Shown here one piece after another: positions 25,905 to 33,039 of a stretch of 64,000 bases of DNA; the stretch's first letter is position 1, and every line of letters begins with the position of its first letter. The stretch is from G965198795 sp965198795. GTDB lineage: Bacteria > Pseudomonadota > Alphaproteobacteria > Rhodospirillales > Casp-alpha2. The notes below the pieces were generated by a model that saw only the letters and a program-made list of their open reading frames with translations, made no database searches and was not told the DNA's origin. Location of the stretch: NCBI GenBank assembly GCA_965198795.1, contig OZ240674.1, positions 434,001 through 498,000 on the forward strand. Reading direction: 5' to 3'. The position numbers and the translations under genes are program-made.

Positions 25905-26053
25905 TTCGCGCGCCTCCGCCGCAAGCATCACTTGCGCTAACGATTTGTTACACTTTACACTTCTATCATCGGGAAACAGGGTTTTCGAGGCGCCATGTGG
26001 TCCACGTCCTCACAGGCGAGACCATTAAGTGAATAGGTTACAGGCGAGACTTC

Positions 26054-26848
26054 ATGTCACTTTCGACAATTGCCGCCATTATGGTGGCGTTCGGGCTATT
26101 CGTGGGCGCGATTGTGCTCGAGACGGACAATGTTTGGCTGTTCCTGAGTTTATCCAGCCTGGCCATCGTCGTTGGCGGCACCATGGCGTCCACATTCATC
26201 GCTTACGAACCGCGTTACGTCATCCTTTCCCTGAAGCTGATTTACCGGGTTCTTTTCTCGCCGAAAGTCGGGCGGAACGTCCTGAAATCCGAAGTGGGCC
26301 GCATCATCCGTTGGGCTTATACGGTCCAAAAGCGGGGTGTCCCCGCCCTGGAAACCGAAGCCGAGAAGTCAGTTCGCGGTGATAAATTCCTGCGCTTCGG
26401 CGTGGACATGGTCGTCAGCGGATACACCGGCGCGGAAGTTCAAGAAATTCTGACCAACGCCATCGAATCCGCCTTCGGCCGAAATACCGTCCAAGTGGAC
26501 ATTCTGCGCGCCATGGGCGGCGCCTCCCCCGCGTTTGGCATGATCGGAACTTTGATTGGTCTGATAATTATGTTGGATAACCTGGAAGGTGACCCGTCGT
26601 CTCTTGGCGCCGGTCTCGCCGTGGCCCTGTTGACCACGCTCTATGGCGTTCTATTCGCCCGCCTCGTCTACCTGCCGGCGGCGACTAAAATCCAGCAGCG
26701 CGAGGAGATCGTGCGCTTTCGGAACTATCTGATCGCCGAAGGTTTGGCGCTTCTGGCCGAAAAGAAAAATCCCCGTTACATCCAAGACCGCATGAACAGC
26801 TTCCTGGATCCAGCCATTCACTTCAATATCGACAAGATGAAGAAGTAA
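26054..26848 (+). CDS. motA: Flagellar stator protein MotA/PomA
   Basis: The 264-residue protein has the four membrane helices of MotA/PomA (about residues 4-25, 32-52, 155-175 and 185-210). The cytoplasmic loop contains VSGYTGAEVQEIL, and the third-fourth helix region ASPAFGMIGTLIGLI carries the signature for interaction with MotB. With MotB it forms an ion-driven torque generator. No other flagellar gene is near. The start is preceded by only a weak GGCGAGA site. It probably begins a two-gene operon with motB, 14 bases apart. A TolQ/ExbB-like role is possible, but the length and loop favour MotA. Confidence 0.9.
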   Translation: MSLSTIAAIMVAFGLFVGAIVLETDNVWLFLSLSSLAIVVGGTMASTFIAYEPRYVILSLKLIYRVLFSPKVGRNVLKSEVGRIIRWAYTVQKRGVPALETEAEKSVRGDKFLRFGVDMVVSGYTGAEVQEILTNAIESAFGRNTVQVDILRAMGGASPAFGMIGTLIGLIIMLDNLEGDPSSLGAGLAVALLTTLYGVLFARLVYLPAATKIQQREEIVRFRNYLIAEGLALLAEKKNPRYIQDRMNSFLDPAIHFNIDKMKK

Positions 26849-26862
26849 GGGAGAGCGCGGCC

Positions 26863-27714
26863 ATGCCCATGCCCAAGAAGAAGACTGGCGGCGACAAGTT
26901 CGAAGAAGACTGGCTGATTACGTTTTCGGACGCCGTCACCCTGTTGATGGCCTTCTTCGTCATGATGCTGACCTTCGCCGAATATGACATTCCCGCGTTC
27001 GAGGAGGCTGCCCAGGCGATCAAGCGAGAAGTCGCCGGCAAGGCCGAAATCTCGACGACGGAAAAGCTCAAGCTCGACATTGAAGACGTCGTCTTTCAAC
27101 TGCAAGCCGATCAGGTCGTCCAGGTCACCAAGGACGAAAAGGGGATAACGATTGATCTGGCCAGTAACGCGTTTTACGAACCAGGCTCGGCGGTGCTGAG
27201 AGAAGCCGCCATTCCCGTGCTGGAAAAGATCACGGAAACGCTGCTGGCGCCGCGCTACGACACCTACAATATCGCCGTTGAGGGTCATACGGACGACGAC
27301 CCCATTTCAACGGAGTTGTTTCCCTCCAACTGGGAATTGGCCGGCCGCCGCGCGTCCCGTGTGGTTCGTTTCTTCATTGAAAACAGCGTTGCCGACGTGA
27401 AGCTTCACTCCACCAGTTTCGCGGACACGAAACCAAAAGTTCCCAATCGCGACACCGACGGGAACGCGATTCCCGAAAACCAATCGACCAACCGCCGGAC
27501 ATCCATCCGTGTACAACCGATGTCGCTGAAGGAACGGGGCCGTTGGATTGCATACCAAACGGAAGAGCGCCGCAAACGCAAGGAAGCCGAACGTGAGGCG
27601 AAAGCGCAAGAGGAGAGCGAAGCGGAACGCCTGACACAAGAACAAGAACGTCAAGAAGCGGTTCCGGGCGCGGGTCAGTCCCAGCCCCCGGAATTTCCGG
27701 CGCCGACCCGCTAA
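26863..27714 (+). CDS. motB: Flagellar stator protein MotB
   Basis: Residues 17-38 form the single membrane helix, with the ion-binding Asp23 in ITFSDAVTLLMAFF. The OmpA-like peptidoglycan-binding domain (about 120-235) includes VEGHTDDDPI, NWELAGRRASRVV and NRRTSIRV. After it comes a charged Glu/Arg/Lys-rich tail of about 45 residues that most MotB proteins lack. The polar residue pattern of the helix does not decide between proton and sodium coupling. The gene is coupled to motA and converges on the MBL-fold gene. Confidence 0.92.
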   Translation: MPMPKKKTGGDKFEEDWLITFSDAVTLLMAFFVMMLTFAEYDIPAFEEAAQAIKREVAGKAEISTTEKLKLDIEDVVFQLQADQVVQVTKDEKGITIDLASNAFYEPGSAVLREAAIPVLEKITETLLAPRYDTYNIAVEGHTDDDPISTELFPSNWELAGRRASRVVRFFIENSVADVKLHSTSFADTKPKVPNRDTDGNAIPENQSTNRRTSIRVQPMSLKERGRWIAYQTEERRKRKEAEREAKAQEESEAERLTQEQERQEAVPGAGQSQPPEFPAPTR

Positions 27715-27743
27715 GCGGGCCATATTGGCCTTTCTAGACGGCC

Positions 27744-28577
27744 TTATTCATTGATCGTCAACTCCATGCCCTCTCGGCAGACGAAACAGCCGTCCCAGAC
27801 GGCTTTCGCCTCTTCTGCAAGGTTATCCATGAAATCATCCGTGTGCTCAGGATCATGGTGGAAGATCGCGAGCTTTTTGACGTTCGCCATTTGACAAAGC
27901 CTCATGCCCTCGTTCCACGTGGAATGGCCCCAACCGATCTTCATGAGGAATTCCTCTTCCGTATAGGTCGAGTCGTAAATCACCATGTCTGCCCCCTCGA
28001 TAAGGCCGAGAATGCTCTCGTCCGGCTTACCCGGCACGTGCTCCGTATCAGTGATGTAGCAGACCGACGCGCCATCGTGCTCAATTCGGTAGCCCGTCGC
28101 TCCGTTTGGATGATTGAGCGCCGCTGTTTTTATGCAAATGTCGTCATTCAGCTTGAAACTTTCACCAGCCTCGAAGTCCTCATATCTGAGTCGGGCCTGC
28201 ATGGCTTCCAAAGGCACGGGAAACATCGGGTTGTGCATCTGGATCGATAGGACGTTCTCAATTCCTCCCTGCCCCTGACCTTTTAGATGACCCGCCATAA
28301 TGTGAAAGGAGCGCTCCGGATCATAGGCCGGCTCAAAGAAGGGAAAACCACTAATATGGTCCCAATGGGTATGAGTCAGCAGGATATGGCTATCCTTGAT
28401 ATCCGAATCCATGAACGACTGCCCATATCCGCGAAGGCCTGTCCCGGCATCCAGCACAAAGCGATGCGCACCAGTATCAATTTCGATACAACTGGTGTTG
28501 CCGCCATACTTCATATGCTGCGGCGTCGCACAGGCAATGCTGCCTCGAACTCCCCAAAATTTCAGCCGTAACGCCAT
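27744..28577 (-). CDS. MBL-fold metallo-hydrolase
   Basis: The 277-residue protein belongs to the FWGVRGS group of metallo-beta-lactamase-fold hydrolases (COG1235-like). Zinc ligands are in THTHWDHISG (HxHxDH), with Asp in YITDTEH and further His residues in FHHDPEHTDD. Relatives include phosphodiesterases such as PhnP and class II-like cyclic nucleotide phosphodiesterases, so cAMP turnover near two cyclases is possible but unproven. The start MALRLKFWG fits the family N-terminus. It ends with WDGCFVCREGMELTI, faintly like the cyclase tails. It is monocistronic and converges on motB. Confidence 0.85.
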   Translation of the reverse strand: MALRLKFWGVRGSIACATPQHMKYGGNTSCIEIDTGAHRFVLDAGTGLRGYGQSFMDSDIKDSHILLTHTHWDHISGFPFFEPAYDPERSFHIMAGHLKGQGQGGIENVLSIQMHNPMFPVPLEAMQARLRYEDFEAGESFKLNDDICIKTAALNHPNGATGYRIEHDGASVCYITDTEHVPGKPDESILGLIEGADMVIYDSTYTEEEFLMKIGWGHSTWNEGMRLCQMANVKKLAIFHHDPEHTDDFMDNLAEEAKAVWDGCFVCREGMELTINE

Positions 28578-29384
28578 GTTACTTTCGGCATTTTGTCAGC
28601 ACTCCAACGAAATCCCGCGCCGGGCCGGAACAAATTGAAACTTACAACTTAATTAGTTTCCGCGAGACCACTTAGAAGATTAGTTCCACCCAAGTCAAAT
28701 ACTTACCACAATAAAAAAGGTTAACACCACACTCCGGTCAATACAGATAACGATGGCAGGGTTTTATCGGATCGTTCCGACAATTGTCTTGGATCATATG
28801 TATCAATCTTCTTAATTTGAGTTAATTGGCTCGACGCGTCAAGAAGGTCATTGCGTCGCCGCCACACGGACCAGGCCGGCGCCTCTTTCCCCATCCGGCT
28901 GGAAAGCCGGGCCGCGGTCATGACGCCGGCCGGGTGGCGAACAGGTCCCGCCCATGAAAACGGCGCCTGGGTTCGGCGATTCGGAACGCATTTTCCAAGC
29001 GCCAAACATTGATGAGCGATCACGAACAATCTCAAAATTCCGTTGCCGGGATCTGTCGTCAAGCGCTGGTCCGCCTCCGCCACAGGCGCCGGGCGGGCCG
29101 GTTCAACGTCTGGATCAAGACAGCCGCGACGACCATTTCCGCCGCCGGAAAGGCCGAAGCGGCGGCCAAAAATCATGCGATTCGGGACAAAAAGACGGAA
29201 AAGCGGTTCCTGTTTCGGCGTCCGCTCATTTTCATTGCCGATGAAGCACGCCCGACAATTAGCAGCATTCCATGAGGAAAACTGCCAACCCGCTGATATT
29301 ACTAATTTATTGAGACTGGCAAAAAGTGCTGTCAAAATTAACAAGCTGTATCCGTGAAATATACGGAGCGGTGATAAGATAGAT
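28578..29384. other. 807-base region without a supported gene
   Basis: The region between the MBL gene and usg is more A/T-rich at both ends. Short open frames exist on both strands (up to 238 codons), but none shows a recognisable domain or convincing start. It may hold the promoters of the two flanking genes, decayed coding DNA or a small RNA. Confidence 0.4.
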
Positions 29385-29696
29385 ATGAGGTTTCGCATGA
29401 CATATTCGAAGAAAAACACCCTTGGAGAGGCCCCCACCGACTTTCAACTCCGCCTTCGGGGATATCGCCTGACGACGGCTGAGATCACCTATCGGTTACC
29501 TGATTACCCGGCCATCCTACAAGAGTTCGTTTGGCAGAAATTGGACCTTGCGCCGAAATTTCCGGAACTCCGCAAGTTTTTGGATTTTTGGCAACACACT
29601 CTGGAAGGTCCTCTGGTCGCCGTCACCGTTGCCTCATCCGAATTATTGAAACCTCAAGAATTCCGGCTTGCGGAGGGCGAGTTCCGCCTAAACTGA
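29385..29696 (+). CDS. usg: Usg family protein
   Basis: Usg is a small alphaproteobacterial protein of unknown function, first named from a trp locus. LRGYRLTTAEITYRLPD, LAPKFPELRKFLDFW and the ending PQEFRLAEGEFRLN match the family along nearly its full length of 103 residues. Here it is not next to trp genes. An alternative ATG four codons downstream exists. It is transcribed alone and converges on rpoH, with a bidirectional terminator between. Confidence 0.9.
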   Translation: MRFRMTYSKKNTLGEAPTDFQLRLRGYRLTTAEITYRLPDYPAILQEFVWQKLDLAPKFPELRKFLDFWQHTLEGPLVAVTVASSELLKPQEFRLAEGEFRLN

Positions 29697-29711
29697 CGCT
29701 TCCAAACGAAA

Positions 29712-29736
29712 ACGGACCCCCTCGAAAGGGGTCCGT
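29712..29736. terminator. Bidirectional terminator between usg and rpoH
   Basis: A 9-base-pair stem (ACGGACCCC / GGGGTCCGT) with a 7-base loop lies between the two convergent stop codons. On the minus strand it is followed by TTTTCGTTT. Confidence 0.85.
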
Positions 29737-29760
29737 CAAAGATTCGGAGTTCGGACCGCG

Positions 29761-30642
29761 CTAGGCCGGCTGAGCATTCGGCTCGGGGCCCAGGATGAAC
29801 TTCTTCACCTTATCGAAGGCCCGATTCTCAAGCTGACGGACCCGCTCACGGCTAATACCATAGACTTTGCCTAAATCCTCCAGCGTTGACGGGTCGTCGC
29901 TCAGACGGCGCTCCGTCAAGATGTGACGCTCCCGCTCCGGCAACTCGGACAAGGCGTTCGCCAACATGGCGCGGCGCTGGGACATCTCTTCTTCCTCCCC
30001 AAACGTCGCCTCGGGTGACAGACGATCATCTTCCAAGGCGTCCTGGAATTCCGCGCCGTCGTCTTCCTGGCTCATGGGCGCGTTCAACGAAAAGTCCCGC
30101 GCGGCCATCCGGCGGTTCATATACGTGATGTCTTCCGGCGAGACGCCAGTTTCGTCCGACAACCGCTTTGCTTCCGAAGGGTCGAGTTCGCCGTTATCCA
30201 GAATCTTCAAGCGTCCCTTCAAGCTCCGCAAGGAGAAGAACAACTTCTTCTGAGACGCGACGGTGCCCATTTTGACCAGCGACCAGGACTTCAGAATGTA
30301 TTCGGTGATGGCGGCCTTGATCCACCACATGGCGTAGGTGGACAGGCGGAATCCGCGATCCGGATCGAATTTCTTCACGGCCTTCATCAGACCGATATTG
30401 CCTTCAGACACCAGGTCCGCCATCGGCAGGCCGTAGCCGCGATAGCCCATGGCGATTTTGGCGACTAAGCGAAGGTGCGAGGTCACCAGCTGGTGCGCGG
30501 CGTCCACGTCGCCGTTCTCAACCCAGCGCACGGCAAGCAATTGTTCTTCCTCTTTCTCCAGGATCGGAAAGGTCCAAACTTCCCGGAAATATTGGCTTAA
30601 ACCGTTTTCGGCCGGCACGACGGGCAAGGAGATGGAGCTCAT
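29761..30642 (-). CDS. rpoH: RNA polymerase sigma-32 factor
   Basis: RpoH directs transcription of heat-shock genes. Region 2 shows LVTSHLRLVAKIAMGYRG and the core DLVSEGNIGLMKA, the RpoH box is QKKLFFSLR, and region 4 has ISRERVRQLENRAFDKV. Its 293 residues match the family. The ATG with AGGGA eight bases before it was preferred over an upstream TTG. A hairpin (30662-30678) lies just upstream of this ribosome-binding site on the transcript, which could contribute to temperature control as RNA structure does for rpoH elsewhere. Confidence 0.96.
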   Translation of the reverse strand: MSSISLPVVPAENGLSQYFREVWTFPILEKEEEQLLAVRWVENGDVDAAHQLVTSHLRLVAKIAMGYRGYGLPMADLVSEGNIGLMKAVKKFDPDRGFRLSTYAMWWIKAAITEYILKSWSLVKMGTVASQKKLFFSLRSLKGRLKILDNGELDPSEAKRLSDETGVSPEDITYMNRRMAARDFSLNAPMSQEDDGAEFQDALEDDRLSPEATFGEEEEMSQRRAMLANALSELPERERHILTERRLSDDPSTLEDLGKVYGISRERVRQLENRAFDKVKKFILGPEPNAQPA

Positions 30643-31020
30643 TTTCTGTTCCCTATTCAAGCGGCGCTCAAGGCGCCGTGTTTTTACCTGTTGGCTTTGA
30701 TTATGCGGAGATTACGGCAGCCTTATGGCAATTGGATCACACAGCCGCGTGATCAGCATCCGGAAACCGGTCATCTCCATTTGGGAACGAATGTTGTGCG
30801 AAAAGACATGTCATCGTCATATCCTCCTTTGGAAGCAATATGCGGATCGGCGGCGCGCCCAAGACGCATCAATTTCCCGACTGCGACCGGCGCGCCGGAC
30901 AGCCCCATAACGGGCGCTATCCTTGAAAAATCTAACAAATGAGAAAGGGCGCGTCAAATAACGCCGCCGCCAGACGGCGAATGCTCAACAAAACCGCAAA
31001 GCCAGTCTACTTAAGCCAGT
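30643..31020. other. rpoH upstream region with hairpin
   Basis: No gene is supported in these 378 bases. On the rpoH side, CGGCGC / GCGCCG (30662-30678) forms a 6-base-pair hairpin with a 5-base loop, 7 bases before the ribosome-binding site. On the other side lies the 14-base duplication at the mlaA stop. Confidence 0.5.
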
Positions 31021-31026
31021 CTACTT
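31001..31026. repeat. 14-base tandem duplication across the mlaA stop
   Basis: GCCAGTCTACTT occurs twice with a 14-base period. The second copy contains the mlaA stop codon (CTA on the plus strand), so the duplication copied the end of the gene. Confidence 0.8.
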
Positions 31027-31908
31027 CACGATCCGGCCGCCTTCCGCTGACGCCAGAGGTTCCCCCCCAGCCGGGTCTGGATATTCATTAAGTCCCGGCG
31101 AAAAATCTGGAATAGGCGGAAGGCCGATGTCGTCGCCGTTGGCGATTTCAGACGCCCGCTGCTGACGATACAGGCTTCGAACGGCCGCATAGTAATCCAC
31201 GGACGTCACGCGAAGCCGTTCAAATTCGTCAATGAAATCGGCGAATTCCAGGAATCCCCCGGTCGCGGCCAGGCCATAGCGAATGGCCTCCTTGTCAATA
31301 TTATCAAGATACAGCCCGAGCGGGTTGAAAAAGCTATCGACAAACAACTTGCCCAGCGCGTCACGCGGGTTCGACGGACCCAGAATCGGTAAAACGAGAT
31401 AGAAGCCTTCCCCAATTCCGTAAACGCCGAGGGTCTGACCAAAGTCCTCCCTGTGCGGCTTTAGACCGATTTCAGCGGCGAAGTCCGCCATACCGCCCAT
31501 GCCCGCAGTCGTGTTCAGGAAAAACCGGGTTAGCGTGATTAGCGCCCGATCCACTTCCAGTTGCAATACGTCATTGACAAATGTGATCGGAGCGGCGGCG
31601 TTTTTAAACGTGTTGGAAACCGCCAAACGCCCATTGACGGGGATGGTTTCGTTGTAGAAACGGGCGATCGGTCCGAGAAAACTGTCCTGAAACACATCGT
31701 TGAAACCAAAAACAGCCCGGTTCACCGTTTCCAGAGGATCGTTCGCATCGTTTTCATCGGACTGCGCGTAAAGGCGCAAATCTTGATCGGGCAGCACGCC
31801 GGAGTCCGAAACATCTTCTGCGAACACGGCGGACGTGCTTATCGTGCTTATCGCGAAAATGAGCGCGGCTGAAAAAAACAACGATGCGAAACGGCGATTG
31901 CGAACCAT
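31021..31908 (-). CDS. mlaA: MlaA/VacJ family outer-membrane lipid protein
   Basis: MlaA sits in the outer membrane and removes misplaced phospholipids, passing them to MlaC. The family core is seen in NDPLETVNRAVFGFNDVF, the pore-helix region and REDFGQTLGVYGIGEGFYLVLPILGPS. The signal peptide (residues 1-30, ending SAVFA) lacks a lipobox Cys, so unlike the E. coli protein this one would not be lipidated. The C-terminal extension past residue 250 is Pro/Gly-rich. It is divergent from hpnM, a MlaC relative, and lies in the hopanoid region. Confidence 0.93.
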   Translation of the reverse strand: MVRNRRFASLFFSAALIFAISTISTSAVFAEDVSDSGVLPDQDLRLYAQSDENDANDPLETVNRAVFGFNDVFQDSFLGPIARFYNETIPVNGRLAVSNTFKNAAAPITFVNDVLQLEVDRALITLTRFFLNTTAGMGGMADFAAEIGLKPHREDFGQTLGVYGIGEGFYLVLPILGPSNPRDALGKLFVDSFFNPLGLYLDNIDKEAIRYGLAATGGFLEFADFIDEFERLRVTSVDYYAAVRSLYRQQRASEIANGDDIGLPPIPDFSPGLNEYPDPAGGEPLASAEGGRIVK

Positions 31909-32380
31909 ATCCTCTATTCTTTAGCTTTCTCCGGCGCACGAAGACACACTGTACGTTCGACGATCAGACCGAGAACGCCTCGCCAGGCGCACGAGGCGCA
32001 AGGGACCTCCACGTCCGTGACGTTTTTTGATTTCTTCACTCCAGCTACAGTAATATGAGATGGTGAGGCATCCTGCAAGACGGCGTCACGCAAAAAAACC
32101 AATTTCACGATTATTTTTTCGGGCGCGGCGGCATGACGCGCCCGATGTGAATCTTTTGATGACGACCCGGCACGGTTACCCGCTTTCACGTAACGTGATT
32201 GGCTTCGTTAAGTGAATTCAATGCATGATTCCGCAATTGCTCCGCCCTTTTTTCCTGCTTTCTGGGTTGTCCCGCCCGGCAGACCAAAATGATTACCTTT
32301 TAATCGCCCGAATCGCCTTAATCACTCGAATCACCGATAGACTTCCGGTGATCCAGCCACTTGACGGAGAGCACGAAAAG
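31909..32380. other. Divergent mlaA/hpnM upstream region with 9-base repeats
   Basis: No gene is supported in these 472 bases; an open frame in phase with hpnM continues upstream but reads no conserved residues. At 32302-32337 four exact-length 9-base units follow each other (AATCGCCCG, AATCGCCTT, AATCACTCG, AATCACCGA), 44 bases before the hpnM start. They could be regulatory iterons or a slippage product. Confidence 0.55.
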
Positions 32381-33031
32381 ATGATCCCTCGCCAAGCCCT
32401 GCCCATGCTTGCCTTGTCATTCGTCTTCGGCCTAGCCGTTCTCTTCCTCCTCGCGCCCCACTCGGTCGAGGCATCCAAGGACCGGAAAAGCGCCAAAGCC
32501 GTCGTTGAAATGTTTCACCAGGGTCTGCTGGACACCATGAAGGCTGGCGGGACGCTTGGAGTTAAGGAACGTTTTCAGCGCCTAAGCCCCATTATAGACG
32601 AAGCGTTCCTTTTGGATCTCACCCTTCGCGGCGCCACGGGGCGCGCGGCTTGGCGCAAAGGGGCGCCACAAGAAAAGGCCGCCTTGAGCGCCGCGTTTCG
32701 GGACTGGACAATAGGCAATTACGCGGCGAACTTCAAAAAATTCGATGGCCACAGCTTTCAAACGATCAAGGTAAGCCCCGGTCCCCGCAAAGGTTCGGAA
32801 CTGGTGGAAACCAGGCTCTTCTCGCCCAACGCCAGGCCCGTGACCTTTACCTACCTGATGATTGAGGGCAAAGAAGGCTGGGGCATATACGACGTCCTCA
32901 TAAAACGGGGATCGGCCACGATCAGCCAATTGTCCAAACAAAAGTCGGAATTCAAGAATCCGGTCTCTCAAGGACTGGACGCCCTCACGGCCCTGCTTCG
33001 CGACGGAACGAACACCGCGCTTACGGAATAG
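32381..33031 (+). CDS. hpnM: HpnM, MlaC-like hopanoid-associated periplasmic protein
   Basis: The 216-residue protein has a signal peptide (about residues 1-28, ending SVEA) and the MlaC/Ttg2D fold seen in FHQGLLDTMKAGGTLG, SPIIDEAF and EGWGIYDVLIKRGSA. These match HpnM (TIGR03481) better than plain MlaC. It likely carries lipids across the periplasm. The ATG that starts the signal peptide was chosen, with GGAGA about ten bases upstream; a longer upstream frame is discarded. The stop is 8 bases from that of the convergent hpnN. Confidence 0.85.
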   Translation: MIPRQALPMLALSFVFGLAVLFLLAPHSVEASKDRKSAKAVVEMFHQGLLDTMKAGGTLGVKERFQRLSPIIDEAFLLDLTLRGATGRAAWRKGAPQEKAALSAAFRDWTIGNYAANFKKFDGHSFQTIKVSPGPRKGSELVETRLFSPNARPVTFTYLMIEGKEGWGIYDVLIKRGSATISQLSKQKSEFKNPVSQGLDALTALLRDGTNTALTE

Positions 33032-33039
33032 GCGCGCCT

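Noticed and set aside
28812..28825. A CtrA-like TTAA-spacer-TTAA pair
   Set aside because: The spacer is six bases, whereas CtrA sites have seven, and no cell-cycle gene starts next to it.
28721..29437. A 238-codon open frame on the minus strand between the MBL gene and usg
   Set aside because: The product shows no recognisable domain, has an implausible mixed composition and overlaps the start of usg. Shorter frames on the plus strand are no better.
32225..32380. A 52-codon in-frame extension before hpnM
   Set aside because: The signal peptide begins at the internal ATG, and the extension includes the 9-base repeats and no conserved residues.
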